Shown: piece by piece, positions 19,001 through 28,806 of the stretch | How the letters are laid out: the number at the start of each line of letters is the position of its first letter | Numbering within the stretch: position 1 is the stretch's first letter | Source: Neisseria mucosa | GTDB lineage: Bacteria > Pseudomonadota > Gammaproteobacteria > Burkholderiales > Neisseriaceae | Length of the DNA stretch: 64,000 nt | Assembly: GCF_003044445.1 (NCBI RefSeq) | Contig: NZ_POWX01000008.1 | Span: 1 to 64,000, forward strand | Direction: 5' to 3' | Program-made: the position numbers and the translations under genes | The notes under the pieces: model-generated | What the model was told of the DNA's origin: nothing | Database searches by the model: none | Seen by the model: only the letters and a program-made list of their open reading frames with translations

Positions 19001-19606
19001 TTTATTACTGTGGTTGTCATGTAAAGACAATCTGCCCGCAGTATCGAGAAGTACAATTTCATCCGATAAAAACCAATCGCAATCACGCGTTCCTGCCAAG
19101 CCACTTACAGATGTTCCTAAAGTGCTTTCTAGGGGGAAGTTGAGACCGGAACGTTTTAACGCTGTTGTTTTACCGGAGCCGGCAGCACCTAAAACAACAT
19201 ACCACGGCATTTGATAAAGATACTGACCTTCTTCCAATCTCGCCAATAAACTATTTTTAGATTTGGAGAATTTAGCGTTTTTCAGTACTTTATCCATTTC
19301 AGCAAACTGACGGCTCATTGAGCTAACATCACTTGCATTTTTTAAGATAGGTTCTTGCGCTGCGCGAATTTCCTTCAGTAAGGCAGCGTTGCGGCGTGAC
19401 TCACGATATTGGCGAAATATAGCTTTAGCCAACCAAATGCCGACAATGGCGACACACACAGCAAGGCGAATGACCTTACTTTCTAAGGGACGAATTTCAC
19501 CTATGGAAATCAGTGGGCCGATAAACCATACCAATATAATCAGACCGGCGATACCCAACATTACCCATAAAGAACGGGAGCCTAGAAAATAAAGAATTTT
19601 TTTCAT
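16049..19606 (-). CDS. tssM: T6SS inner-membrane protein TssM (IcmF)
   Basis: The 1185-residue protein has the normal length for the family. Two membrane segments lie near residues 12-32 and 43-62, and a third lies near residue 455 (LYWLGIGAIVTIVAACLAMML). The cytosolic domain has a Walker A motif, GAAGSGKTTAL, at about residue 142, and DTAGR. The long periplasmic part ends in the IcmF C-terminal beta domain with FNPFNLNKLRNF. With TssJ and TssL it forms the envelope-spanning complex. It starts 31 bases after the end of tssL in the same transcript. Confidence 0.96.
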   Translation of the reverse strand: MKKILYFLGSRSLWVMLGIAGLIILVWFIGPLISIGEIRPLESKVIRLAVCVAIVGIWLAKAIFRQYRESRRNAALLKEIRAAQEPILKNASDVSSMSRQFAEMDKVLKNAKFSKSKNSLLARLEEGQYLYQMPWYVVLGAAGSGKTTALKRSGLNFPLESTLGTSVSGLAGTRDCDWFLSDEIVLLDTAGRLSLHDNHSNKDSSDWEEFVSLLKRYRPKQPINGVLVTVGVDDLLGGKTNIPEISAELRKRIHEMHTKLGIHFPVYLMITKLDLLHGFDKFFDHLTEEQRNQYLGISLSDTEGMETPIATASNALSEVVDKLRSSMLGTIHQLESSEDKAAAFAFPEEFERLNQAVLSLFKELSKSSKFEQPISWRGVYFSSGTQTGQHFNPILDSLQNDFQLSKKYLDSDRTKTQNNERSFFLNRLFSDVILSEANLAGENKSWFVKKQMLYWLGIGAIVTIVAACLAMMLNSYSNNRSYLDQVGDKATKLGQEAKQYTEAPDLLKAVTFAENVKDTTSSKEIPDLSSPPLSYRMGLYQGGQMEDVGESAYRRILQDNVMPLISFKLDELLRTTSGSDGVNGYNALKAYLMMYDKDHFDAAFMQNWLMTNLSKAESSGMSDQQKKSVEKALNQILSKQSITPSVPYDEALVERRRQEIAQRDIATMVLEDTINTVTLSGKEGITPVSLSSMGGVQSHLLFRRKTGRALKEPINFIYTKEAYITKVLPAMVKSAEQFFNEDNWVLGSYASQSQSKATVLSDAQKLYFSNYIKAWNNYLSDLSLVVPKSSRESIQIAKLLSEKNSPLVNIIKGISDNTTLTIDKKITDKADSKIADWLNRAGLSKLLDAEGEANVKNELAALKLATPVDDAFADFHSLTETTNDQPPAINSVTEAINDLYVYLVAVNVAVEKGVDLPPDDPFVKYKAEVNRLPMPFRPMLDSFSEIILKNTDKIVDEKLMSTLEKQLATVTNSCQEIHQQGYPFDRGSETNVALESFSNIFGPNGMYSKFTNLSGEAAVLARSEKLETLTAKNSAFKDRFSKLNDIATIRQGYFDKGSETPTFDFTVKVLLLDSSLESVNVSYAGKSYVYSHGPVNPATFTWPSKEENALAKIDVSSPQINSAGISSTGPWSIFRLIEKGKIIRQTGNTTVVEYNIQGKNVVLEFTTSTAFNPFNLNKLRNFQCV

Positions 19607-19637
19607 ATTTGTTTTTCCGTATCAATCCAATTTCAGA

Positions 19638-20903
19638 TTATTGATGTGTATTTACATCACTGTTTGGCTGAGTAGTTGAAGTATTGGTTTTTACTTCCAC
19701 TGCTCTCCCCAGTTTAGGGCCGGTTCCCGTTGTGAATAGGGTTATTTCAACTCTTCGGTTTTTAGCTCTATTTTCCAAAGTATTATTTGGCGCAACAGGA
19801 TCGGTCGAGCCACGTCCTTCGGAACGAATACGTGTTCCACCATTTTTGATGTAATTCAATAAAATTTCTTTTACTGCATCTGCCCGAGCCTGAGAGAGAT
19901 GCCAATTAGATGGGAAGTTCAGACTCTGAATAGGTTTATCGTCAGTATATCCGGTCACTACGATTTGTCCTTCTACGCTATCCAAAGCTTGGCTGACTCT
20001 AGCTAGGACAGGGTAATACTGGTCTTGGATTTGCGCTGAACCAGACTCAAAAAGACCATCACCTAAAATAGTAACCGTACTTCTATCTTGGAAGTCTTCC
20101 ACAGAGACTAGCTTTCTGGCGATTTCATTTTCCAATAAAGGCCGTAACCGAATGGTGCCTTGTGTTTCTTGCTGTTTGGCTGTGACAGGAGGAAGTTTGA
20201 GATTGTTGACTTTTGTACTGGCGGTATCAAAATCATTACCTAAAGACCATTGCATAGCAAAGTAGCCTATTCCCAAGACAACAGCTCCTAAAACACCTAC
20301 TACCCATAAAGGAATAGTAAGTCTCTGTTTTCTTTGGATGGTATTGGTAATAATTGGATTGTGTTTGAAAAGCTCAGCAGTTTGATCCGGCCGTTTGCTG
20401 TGAATTAAGGCAAGCAAATCTCTCTTAATCTTGTCAATTTCGAGTTCGCCACTGTTTAATACTTGATACTTGCCTTTGTAGCCGAATTGCAAACATAAGT
20501 ACATGAACTCTAATAAATCAATATTTTTATCCGGATCCTGCTTTAGATTTTGAATAATCTCAAAAAAACGCTCTCCTCCCCATGTTTCGTCATAGAAAGA
20601 TACTAGCAGGCTGTTTTTGGACCAAGTTTCATCTGCCCAACCCGCACGAACAGCTAATTCATCTACGAAAGTACATAGGCAGTATTTTGCGGCCTGGATA
20701 GCGTCGTACCTTGCTCCATTTTTTTCAGCATTTTCTTCAAAATTATTGATTAGGATAGAAAATTTGTTGATCAAACTGTCAGTAGACAATTGACTGGTAG
20801 TTTGTTGCATCGCATTGACTAAGATAAAAACTGGTTTGGCAGCCTCAATCAAAGGGTTATAAATATTTGCGATGCTGTGTGCAGCATTATTCTGGTTATC
20901 CAT
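19638..20903 (-). CDS. tssL: T6SS TssL (DotU) with C-terminal OmpA domain
   Basis: The 421-residue protein combines a DotU-type cytosolic domain (about 1-200, with YCLCTFVDELAVRAGWADE), one membrane segment (about 197-217, IPLWVVGVLGAVVLGIGYFAM) and a periplasmic OmpA-like domain (about 265-400). The OmpA part has LFESGSAQI, VTGYTDDKPI and the NRRVEI motif of peptidoglycan binding. This is the extended TssL form that anchors the complex to the cell wall without a separate TagL. It lies between tssK (24-base gap) and tssM (31-base gap). Confidence 0.95.
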   Translation of the reverse strand: MDNQNNAAHSIANIYNPLIEAAKPVFILVNAMQQTTSQLSTDSLINKFSILINNFEENAEKNGARYDAIQAAKYCLCTFVDELAVRAGWADETWSKNSLLVSFYDETWGGERFFEIIQNLKQDPDKNIDLLEFMYLCLQFGYKGKYQVLNSGELEIDKIKRDLLALIHSKRPDQTAELFKHNPIITNTIQRKQRLTIPLWVVGVLGAVVLGIGYFAMQWSLGNDFDTASTKVNNLKLPPVTAKQQETQGTIRLRPLLENEIARKLVSVEDFQDRSTVTILGDGLFESGSAQIQDQYYPVLARVSQALDSVEGQIVVTGYTDDKPIQSLNFPSNWHLSQARADAVKEILLNYIKNGGTRIRSEGRGSTDPVAPNNTLENRAKNRRVEITLFTTGTGPKLGRAVEVKTNTSTTQPNSDVNTHQ

Positions 20904-20927
20904 AATGAAATTCCAAATTAAACTAAA

Positions 20928-22271
20928 TTAACTTAAAGACTTAATTGCCCAAAATTCAACATCTAAATTCGGAAAATTACCGGCTAAATGGAAGGCCATG
21001 CCTGATGAAGTATCAAACATGTCCCACAACTCGTGCTTTTTGTCCAATTCAAAATAGACATAACCGCTGTGGTATGGCAATTCTCTTGGTGCAACAGATA
21101 AAGCGTGCACCCTAATTCCAGGCAGGTGGTAAGCAACCAATTCTTTTACTTTTTCCACGGTACCTATTTTTACTACGCTAGGAATTTTTTGGCGCAGTGC
21201 TTCGTTCGGCATATCGGCTTTAATCGCAAGAACAAATGAAGCTTTGTCCAGTAAACTTTGGTCTGGTGTTTGAGCAACGCGAGTCGCTTCATCACGCATA
21301 TCAAGCGGAATCCTAATCGCTCGTTGTTCAAGTACGATAGATAATGATTTACGTAAATTGAAAAATAACTTACCGAAACATGAGGTTAGGTCATTATGCT
21401 CATATACTGGGATATCACCTACTTTGCGAGAAGGCAGGAAGGTCATTAAATCAGCACATAGTTTGGATAAATTAATAAATAATTGTTCAGGGTGTGTTTG
21501 TCGTGCGCCTTCATTTTCGTGATGCAAATATGCCAAATATCGATTAATGGTTTGAAGCATCATGAAGTCCATAACTTCAACAGAGCCGCCGGTATTAGGA
21601 TCATTCACAGCATTAGCCAAGCTATTGCTTTTTTGCATCAATAAACCATAGATCTCTGAAATATAAGCCTTTAGATGCTGTTGCTTTTGACTTCCGAGAC
21701 AAGGCGGAATATATGATTCGTCCAGAATGATTTCAAAGTCCGCAGAGCTGGAACGGATGAGAGCAATGGGCAGGGCAGTTTGTCCGCTGGTTAAGTCGTT
21801 TTCTAAAACTAACATCGGATTAAGATCTGCTAGTGTTACCTGACGACCATCTAATTCAGTATTTGTAGTGTCTGCTAGAGTTTTATTAAAAGCTTTGTAG
21901 CGACATGAGTCTGAAGAGTCCTGATTTGGAAAATAAATCTCATTATTTACAGAAGAAGGCAGAGAGACAGCTAGGCAGATTTTGGTGTCTTTAATATTTG
22001 CAGGAACTTTTAGAGTCAGATTTTCGAGCTGTTTTTGCGAGAACAAAAATACAGAGCCATCGGGAAAAACCCCTTCTGCTTCACTAATACTAATTACCCC
22101 CCGTTTGAGGCTGTCTGAATTTAATACCAGCGAAGAGAATCCCCAAAAATGCCCCTCTTGAGAAACGGCTAATTGGCGTAGGCCGGATTCAAGATAACGT
22201 TCAAATTGCTGGAAATGTTGAGGAGTAATAAAGATACCCTCTGACCAGACTACTTTCGCTTCTATTGCCAT
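20928..22271 (-). CDS. tssK: T6SS baseplate protein TssK
   Basis: The 447-residue product fits the TssK family. The start VVWSEGIFITPQHFQQFERYLE is the family signature, and IAVxLPSxxN-like and LARDEATRVAQ-like segments follow; the tail carries LAGNFPNLDVEFWAIKSLS. TssK is a trimer that links the baseplate to TssL/TssM. It follows tssJ by 25 bases and precedes tssL by 24 bases on the same strand. Confidence 0.95.
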   Translation of the reverse strand: MAIEAKVVWSEGIFITPQHFQQFERYLESGLRQLAVSQEGHFWGFSSLVLNSDSLKRGVISISEAEGVFPDGSVFLFSQKQLENLTLKVPANIKDTKICLAVSLPSSVNNEIYFPNQDSSDSCRYKAFNKTLADTTNTELDGRQVTLADLNPMLVLENDLTSGQTALPIALIRSSSADFEIILDESYIPPCLGSQKQQHLKAYISEIYGLLMQKSNSLANAVNDPNTGGSVEVMDFMMLQTINRYLAYLHHENEGARQTHPEQLFINLSKLCADLMTFLPSRKVGDIPVYEHNDLTSCFGKLFFNLRKSLSIVLEQRAIRIPLDMRDEATRVAQTPDQSLLDKASFVLAIKADMPNEALRQKIPSVVKIGTVEKVKELVAYHLPGIRVHALSVAPRELPYHSGYVYFELDKKHELWDMFDTSSGMAFHLAGNFPNLDVEFWAIKSLS

Positions 22272-22296
22272 GTCTTCATCCTTAATTTTTTAGTTA

Positions 22297-22923
22297 TTAT
22301 TTTTCTTCACGGAAAATACCTTTACTAAGGTCATTATCGTATTTACGAATTTTTCCATTTTCTTTAATTTGTTTATTGTCAGGGTGTCGCTCTTTGTATT
22401 CTTTTAACATATCCTTCATTTCTGACTTTGATAATTGAGTTAATTTATTTTTACCAATATTTACATAAAAATAATGCTTGCCGAATTGATACCATCGTTT
22501 TTTCTGTTTTAACAATACCAATTGCCATTGACTGTTATCCAAATCTCGATAACTCGCGACTACACCTAAATATTTCAGGTGGGAATCCATTTTAATTGGC
22601 AATATGGTAACCGTATCAGGATGTAGCATGAATTGGTTCTGCTGGATTAATTTTTCACCTAAATTTTCTTTGGCATTGTTGGTAAGTTCAAAATAATTTG
22701 ATTTTTTGAACTCCCCGTCAGAAGACAATTGATATAAATCCAGTCTGATGGGAGAAGGTTGGCCAATTATATTAGGGTTCGAATCAGGAGAAACTATGAT
22801 TTGTACATCAATTTTTTCCCCACTCTCATCAGATTCTTTAGGGGGTTTATGGTCGGAAGCACATGAGCTTACCATTAAGGATATCATTAAGAATGATATA
22901 TATTTTATTAGTTGTTTATGCAT
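22297..22923 (-). CDS. tssJ: T6SS outer-membrane lipoprotein TssJ
   Basis: The 208-residue protein starts with a lipoprotein signal, KYISFLMISLMVSSC, placing the lipidated Cys at about residue 22. The body has PIRLDLYQLSSDGEFKKSNYFEL and GVVASYRDLDNSQW, typical of the TssJ transthyretin-like fold. It would anchor TssM to the outer membrane. The tail after about residue 165 is Lys/Glu-rich (KERHPDNKQIKENGKIRKYDND) and longer than in the compact family members. It stands first in the tssJKLM stretch, 128 bases after tssH; bases 22924-23051 are AT-rich and hold no gene. Confidence 0.9.
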   Translation of the reverse strand: MHKQLIKYISFLMISLMVSSCASDHKPPKESDESGEKIDVQIIVSPDSNPNIIGQPSPIRLDLYQLSSDGEFKKSNYFELTNNAKENLGEKLIQQNQFMLHPDTVTILPIKMDSHLKYLGVVASYRDLDNSQWQLVLLKQKKRWYQFGKHYFYVNIGKNKLTQLSKSEMKDMLKEYKERHPDNKQIKENGKIRKYDNDLSKGIFREEK

Positions 22924-23051
22924 CTTAATTCGCCTTTAGATTGATAAATATTGGTACAAACAATAAATACTTCCAATGAAATATGTAATAACAGGGGAAT
23001 AAATGGGTGTATTTTAATTAGAAAGACTAAATTTTCTGATTTAGCATGGAA

Positions 23052-25703
23052 TTATAAGGTATTTTTCTTGCGAAGTTTATATTTATATTGATAAGTAAAG
23101 TCATGATTACTTGCATCAATATTTACGCTTAAAACTTGTTTGCCTTGAGTTGCACAAGTAAGCAGTTCCCGACTGATTTGCGGTAAAACAGTATTGGTCA
23201 GAATCGCATCGATCATGCGACCACCTGACTCAACTTCTGTGCAGCGCGAAGTAATCAGTTTTAGCACTTCAGGCGTGTAGTGTAGGTCGATACCGTGGTT
23301 ATCTTTAATTCGATCTACGATACGGCCTAATTGCAATTCCACAATTTTTGAGAGCATATCGTCAGATAGCGGATAGTAAGGAATCACCTGCATACGGCCT
23401 AATAGCGCGGCAGGGAAAGTTTTCAGCATAGGGGCGCGTAAGGCTTTGGTTAAACCTTCTGGAGTAGGCAGCATTTCAGGGTCGTCACACATATCCATAA
23501 TCAAATCTGTGCCCACATTGGTGGTCAGGATAATAATGGTGTTTTTGAAGTCGATATAACGGCCTTCTCCATCTTCCATCCAGCCTTTGTCAAATACTTG
23601 GAAGAAGATTTCGTGTACATCCGGATGTGCTTTCTCTACTTCATCAAGCAAGATGACGCTATAGGGTTTGCGTCGTACGGCTTCGGTCAGTACGCCGCCT
23701 TCACCATAACCGACATAACCCGGGGGCGCGCCTTTCAGGGTGGATACGGTATGAGCTTCCTGATATTCACTCATATTGATGGTAATTACGTTTTGTTCAC
23801 CGCCGTACAATGTATCGGCCAGAGCCAATGCCGTTTCGGTTTTGCCCACGCCGGAAGGGCCTGCCAACATGAAAACGCCGATAGGTTTGTTGGGGTTATC
23901 CAGATTCGCACGTGATGTTTGGATACGACGGGCGATTGCATCCAAACCGTGTCGTTGGCCAATGATGCGTTTGTTTAAAGTATCGGCAAGTTGCAAGACG
24001 GCCTCAACTTCGTCTTTCATCATTTTGCCAACGGGAATACCTGTCCAGTCAGCCACAACGTCGGCAACGGTACGGCTGTCCACTAAGGGCATAACCAGCG
24101 GTTGGATGCCTTGCAGTTTTTTCAGTTTGTTAACCAACTCTTTTTGGCGGGTATGCAGCTGCTTGGTTTCTTTCTCAGCCGTTCCTTCTTCCGCTTGCAT
24201 GATTTGTTCACGTACCTCTAACAGCTCAGTAACCAAGTCTGCTTCAGATTTCCATCTGTCTTCTAATTTTTTCAGACGACCTTCGACTTCAGTTAATTCT
24301 TTGCCGATATTGGTTATCCGTGTTTCAGAATCGAAACTGAGTTTTTTCTCACGTTCCAAATTTGCTTGTTCAAGTTTTAATGCCTCGGATTTCTTCCGCA
24401 AAAATTCAATACTGCCGGGAACAGCATGCTGGCTGACTGCAACTCGTGCGCAGGCAGTATCAATCAAGCCGACAGCTTTATCGGGAAGTTGGCGTGCAGG
24501 GATGTAGCGGTGGGAAAGTTTCACGGCTGCCTGAATTGCTTCATCGAGAATAATCACGTTATGGTGTTTTTCCAAAGAAGCATTCAATGCCCTAAGCATG
24601 TTGATGGCTTTGTTTTCGTCGGGCTCATCCACTTGCACCACTTGGAAACGGCGGGTTAAGGCAGGGTCTTTTTCAAAGTATTTTTTGTACTCTGCCCATG
24701 TTGTCGCGCCGATGGTACGCAGTTTGCCTCGGGCCAGTGCAGGTTTGAGCAGGTTGGCTGCATCGCCCGTACCGGCTGCGCCGCCAGCACCGATCAAGGT
24801 ATGGATTTCATCAATGAAGAGCACAATGGGAGTCGGGCTGGATTCCACTTCGTCCATAACCGCTCTAAGGCGTGATTCAAATTCTCCACTGACGCTGGCA
24901 CCGGCTTTGAGCAAACCGATATCCAGCAGGATTAATTGAACGTCTTTCAATGCAGGCGGAACATCTCCGGCAGCCAAACGCAATGCCAATGCTTCGACTA
25001 CGGCTGTCTTACCGACACCAGCTTCACCTGTGAGAATCGGATTGTTTTGACGGCGGCGCATCAGGATGTCGATCATTTGTCTGATTTCGGCATCGCGACC
25101 GGTAAGAGGATCTATTTCGCCATTCTTTGCCTTTTCAGTGAGATTGCTGCCGTATTTGGCCAAGGCACTTTCTTTGTGGGTAGCATTAGGCTCCGAAGAT
25201 AAGGCGTTTTGGGTAACATCGAGATTTTCTTCAGAGTTCGCAGTAATAGCGACAATGTTGTTTGCCAATGTTTCAGGTTTGATTTTGAGGAACTCGGATG
25301 AAATATTGGCCACAATGCTCTGTAAAGTTTTATTTTCAAGAATGGTATAGAAAATGTGAGCAGTACGGATTTTGTCGGTACCGAATTTGAGCGAGCTGTA
25401 TGTCCAAGTTTGCTCGACAAGGGTTTGGATATGTTCGGAAAAATCGATAACGGCAGTCGAGCCGGCGGGAAGTTTTTCAACTGCTGTTAATACATCTTTG
25501 CGGACTCTGGCTTCGTCTAAATTAAAACTGTTGATCAGACAGAAGATGTCGGTTTTCTCGGTTTGCAGAAGAGAATGAAGCCAATGAACCAACTCAACGT
25601 AGCTGTTTTCACGAAGACGGCAGAAGGTGTAGGCATTTTCCAGAGTTTTATACAAGGTGGTATTCAACTTGCCAAATAATACGCTGCGGCTGATGTTTGA
25701 CAT
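23052..25703 (-). CDS. tssH: T6SS sheath-recycling ATPase ClpV/TssH
   Basis: The 883-residue AAA+ ATPase disassembles contracted TssB/TssC sheath. An N-terminal Clp-N domain (about 1-150) is followed by the first ATPase module with Walker A GEAGVGKTAVVEA and Walker B LFIDEIHTL, a coiled middle domain (about 400-520), and a second module with GPSGVGKTETALALAD and VILLDEVEKAHPDV. The Clp D2-small domain ends the protein. The N-terminal HWLHSLLQ region fits the TssH rather than the ClpB branch. A DUS lies at about 24281 inside the gene, and another at about 25773 in the 89-base gap to tssG. Confidence 0.96.
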   Translation of the reverse strand: MSNISRSVLFGKLNTTLYKTLENAYTFCRLRENSYVELVHWLHSLLQTEKTDIFCLINSFNLDEARVRKDVLTAVEKLPAGSTAVIDFSEHIQTLVEQTWTYSSLKFGTDKIRTAHIFYTILENKTLQSIVANISSEFLKIKPETLANNIVAITANSEENLDVTQNALSSEPNATHKESALAKYGSNLTEKAKNGEIDPLTGRDAEIRQMIDILMRRRQNNPILTGEAGVGKTAVVEALALRLAAGDVPPALKDVQLILLDIGLLKAGASVSGEFESRLRAVMDEVESSPTPIVLFIDEIHTLIGAGGAAGTGDAANLLKPALARGKLRTIGATTWAEYKKYFEKDPALTRRFQVVQVDEPDENKAINMLRALNASLEKHHNVIILDEAIQAAVKLSHRYIPARQLPDKAVGLIDTACARVAVSQHAVPGSIEFLRKKSEALKLEQANLEREKKLSFDSETRITNIGKELTEVEGRLKKLEDRWKSEADLVTELLEVREQIMQAEEGTAEKETKQLHTRQKELVNKLKKLQGIQPLVMPLVDSRTVADVVADWTGIPVGKMMKDEVEAVLQLADTLNKRIIGQRHGLDAIARRIQTSRANLDNPNKPIGVFMLAGPSGVGKTETALALADTLYGGEQNVITINMSEYQEAHTVSTLKGAPPGYVGYGEGGVLTEAVRRKPYSVILLDEVEKAHPDVHEIFFQVFDKGWMEDGEGRYIDFKNTIIILTTNVGTDLIMDMCDDPEMLPTPEGLTKALRAPMLKTFPAALLGRMQVIPYYPLSDDMLSKIVELQLGRIVDRIKDNHGIDLHYTPEVLKLITSRCTEVESGGRMIDAILTNTVLPQISRELLTCATQGKQVLSVNIDASNHDFTYQYKYKLRKKNTL

Positions 25704-25792
25704 GATGTGTCCTTAATTGAGTTATTCCAAGTATGTCTAAAAATAGTTTGAAAGAAGCTTTTTCCGACAAAGGGGTCGTCTGAAAAAGCTGT

Positions 25793-26833
25793 TTAATGGT
25801 TGCTGACGATCAAGTCTTCAGCATCACGGGAAACATTTCCCAGCCAAGTTGTTAAGCCGAGTTGTGTTTGTCCACCTAAGTCCATGAGCGGTATTTCTTT
25901 TTGCATTAAAACAGGCTGTATATCCCATTCATATTCATCTGCGGCAAACAGCCGTACCCACTCGCGTAAACGGGCGGTATTGATACCGTCTTTGAAGAAT
26001 GATCGGTAAGCGGGCAGGTTAAGCGGACCGATGATGATGCGGAATTTACTTTGAACATCATAAAGCTTGTCACCCAGCAGCAAGCCATCTCCCAAGGTAT
26101 AGTTGCCCATGATGCCGATTTGCGTTTTTTCTTCCGAAACCTCAACCCAGTATCCGACATTGGTTTGAATGGTAACGGGGACTTTGAAATAACGGTTGAG
26201 TAATTGTTGAAGATTGGCTGTCGAACGGCTTTGCTTCATCAGTAGGCCGGCAAAATAACGCTTGGCAAATTCGTGGATTAAGCCTTTGTTATGTATGGCC
26301 GGTGTATCCAGCCCATTAAAGCTGGCGATATATTTCCCAAAACGGTCTTCAGCATTTTTATCTAAAGAAATAATGCTCTGAGCGTTGGCCCATGCCCGAT
26401 AGAATAAGACAGCCAGACGGTGTTGCAACATATTGGCAAAACCTGTCCATGTCCGGTCGCCGTGTTGGTGTTGACGCTCATAGGCATATTCAGTCAAATG
26501 CAAGGGCAGGGGGCCGGATGGACCGAACAAACCGAATCCGTTGATGGAAATTTCCACATAACGCGGCGATAGGGCAACCGATTGGATGTTGCGCGGAGCA
26601 AAAATAAGTGATGGCTCTTGGCGAATCCTTATTTTCTCCATTTTGGGGCTGACGGCTTTGCCTAATAATTTTCCGCCAGTAACAAATTTGACGGATTCAA
26701 GCTGGCGCAAGAGTGAAAAATAATCGTATTTATAGGGCTGGGAGGCGATTTTGTTTAAAAAGCCAGTCAGTTTTTCGTCCCATGTATCGTCCAATGCGTC
26801 GCCAAAATCTGTTTGAGCGTTAACCGGACTCAT
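25793..26833 (-). CDS. tssG: T6SS baseplate protein TssG
   Basis: The 346-residue protein has the TssG features YDYFSLLRQLES near the N-terminus, IRQEPSLIFAPRNI, GLFGPSGPLPLHLTEYAYER and the C-terminal TQLGLTTWLG. I chose the ATG at 26833 because it overlaps the tssF stop as ATGA, giving translational coupling; an alternative start 11 codons upstream at 26866 lies inside tssF. TssF and TssG form the wedge of the baseplate with TssE and TssK. Confidence 0.93.
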   Translation of the reverse strand: MSPVNAQTDFGDALDDTWDEKLTGFLNKIASQPYKYDYFSLLRQLESVKFVTGGKLLGKAVSPKMEKIRIRQEPSLIFAPRNIQSVALSPRYVEISINGFGLFGPSGPLPLHLTEYAYERQHQHGDRTWTGFANMLQHRLAVLFYRAWANAQSIISLDKNAEDRFGKYIASFNGLDTPAIHNKGLIHEFAKRYFAGLLMKQSRSTANLQQLLNRYFKVPVTIQTNVGYWVEVSEEKTQIGIMGNYTLGDGLLLGDKLYDVQSKFRIIIGPLNLPAYRSFFKDGINTARLREWVRLFAADEYEWDIQPVLMQKEIPLMDLGGQTQLGLTTWLGNVSRDAEDLIVSNH

Positions 26834-28806
26834 ACGATTACCCTCTCTCCAACAGCAGTCGGCCAAGTAGCCATATGTCCTTGTTGGAGCGTGTCAATTT
26901 GAAGCTGTATGAATGAGTTAATCGACACCAAACGTTGGAAGTAATGGTTTAAAACCGAGCCGAATAGGAAGGGATGGATACCGCCCAATTGCGCTTCATC
27001 CAGCGTAACCGTGATTTTGATGCCTCGAACAGGTGCTGCAACTCCGTAATGACGGACTACCTTGTTCACAATGGAAGTCTCAACACGTGTAATCGATTCA
27101 ATCTGTTTTTTCAGCAAATCATTTTCGGAAGAAACAAACACCATTAAAAGCTCTTTTAAGGTGACGGGTGCATCTTCTTGGTCGATGTTTAATAATGACA
27201 GATAGTTCAAGCTTAATTGGTTTAAAAACGACCAAAGCGTTCGATCCTCACTCACAGCCGCTTGAGGACGTGTTAACTTAGAAATCAGCTTGATAGAGTT
27301 AACCGGCAGGAAGCCTTCAATCAGGAAATCAGACTCTCCGTCGCGCGGCATCATCAGTGGCAAATCCCTGCTGGTACACCAAGCATCTACGGAAAGATGT
27401 TGTATGCCAGAATTGAAGGCGTAATCCCGATTGTCGGCCAGAGACAAAAACACTTCACTGCCCAAGTAGGAAGAACGGAAGCCATTTTTAACAGAATTTT
27501 CTGATGGAACTCTGTCTGCACGCCGTGCTGAAAAATAAGCATGCTGAGTTTGGGCTTCGGGGAAGAGTCCCATATCCGGCGCTTTGTACATCGGAGAAAA
27601 TGCAACGGTTTGACGGTTGTTGGTGTCAAAACCTTTTACTTGTTCGATGGCGTAGACTTCATAATTCAAAGGCTGCGTACGGTCGATGATGACGTGGTGT
27701 TCCTGATCTTGGATATTTACAGGAAAGCGGGAGCTTTTTTTTCTGAATAGATTCACCACCGGCACCGCATTGACAGAAAAATCCTCTACGCCGATCAGTT
27801 CTGTCAATTCAGGTATTTTGTTGCTGAATAAAAATGAAAGACTGAAATAGCGTTTGCGGTAAGTAATGATTTTTTTATTGACGCCCTTATCATTTACGAT
27901 TTCTTCCAAATGTTCGGGCACTTTGGGTAAATGTCCGTCATTCTCAGCCTGACGGACAGCCTGTTTGATATCTTTTTGAGCGATAAACAGGAATTTTTCC
28001 GGCAGACGCGCGTATTCCTGCATAATCCTGAATGCACTGACGGATTTGTCCAAATTAAACGATAAGGCTTCATCTTCCCGAAATCCCCGATGTTCCGGTT
28101 TGGAGGACAACGGGTAATACCATTGTTTGGGGTTCTCATAACTGTGGCAAACGACGCCTACGCATTCTGAGGCCAGTAAAAACAGCAGTGCAGATGACTT
28201 AGAAAGCTCCGTACCTAAAAACACAGATAATTCATCCGGCAACATTTCCGAACATGCGCCCGGTACGCTGAGCGAGAAGTCCAAACGTAAGGCAGATTGC
28301 ACTTTTTTCCCGGCAGATGCTTTGAGCGCGGGAAGCGTACTTGGTAAATAGCCGAGCGAATCGGTATATTTGGCTTTTTCTATGCGTAAAGGTAGGATTT
28401 CAGTGGCTTTGGTTACGGAAAACGGGCAACTTACTTTGAATTCGTCGATGGGTAATGAGCGCAATACTCTGCCACGTTCCAGTAGATTGATCACGTCGGC
28501 GTTGTATTGACCGGTAGGTTCCAAATTGACAATAGCTGCCGCCGGTTTCTGATTGATGAAGTCAGGGTAAACGACTTCTAAGATTCTTTGTACGAAACGG
28601 GGATATTCCGCATCCAGCTTGAGCTGGGTGCGGGCAGTAAGAAAGCTTACACCTTCCAATAGCCTTTCGACATAAGGGTCGGGGATGTCGGTTGTATCCA
28701 GTGCCAAGCGGGAGGCGATTTTGGGGTATTGCTGTGCAAATTCCCTGCCCATTTCCTTCAGGAAGGTCAGTTCTTTATTGTAGTAAGACAATAACTTGTT
28801 ATTCAA
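26830..28806 (-). CDS. tssF: T6SS baseplate protein TssF
   Basis: The 658-residue protein fits the TssF family in length and motifs: LLSYYNKELTFLKEMGREFAQQYP at the start, DPYVERLLEGVSFLTARTQLKLD, YPDF and, near the end, LGGIHPFLFGSVLNHYFQRLVSINSF. It overlaps tssE by four bases at its start and tssG by four at its end, so the three genes are translationally coupled. TssF is a wedge subunit of the baseplate. Confidence 0.95.
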   Translation of the reverse strand: MNNKLLSYYNKELTFLKEMGREFAQQYPKIASRLALDTTDIPDPYVERLLEGVSFLTARTQLKLDAEYPRFVQRILEVVYPDFINQKPAAAIVNLEPTGQYNADVINLLERGRVLRSLPIDEFKVSCPFSVTKATEILPLRIEKAKYTDSLGYLPSTLPALKASAGKKVQSALRLDFSLSVPGACSEMLPDELSVFLGTELSKSSALLFLLASECVGVVCHSYENPKQWYYPLSSKPEHRGFREDEALSFNLDKSVSAFRIMQEYARLPEKFLFIAQKDIKQAVRQAENDGHLPKVPEHLEEIVNDKGVNKKIITYRKRYFSLSFLFSNKIPELTELIGVEDFSVNAVPVVNLFRKKSSRFPVNIQDQEHHVIIDRTQPLNYEVYAIEQVKGFDTNNRQTVAFSPMYKAPDMGLFPEAQTQHAYFSARRADRVPSENSVKNGFRSSYLGSEVFLSLADNRDYAFNSGIQHLSVDAWCTSRDLPLMMPRDGESDFLIEGFLPVNSIKLISKLTRPQAAVSEDRTLWSFLNQLSLNYLSLLNIDQEDAPVTLKELLMVFVSSENDLLKKQIESITRVETSIVNKVVRHYGVAAPVRGIKITVTLDEAQLGGIHPFLFGSVLNHYFQRLVSINSFIQLQIDTLQQGHMATWPTAVGERVIV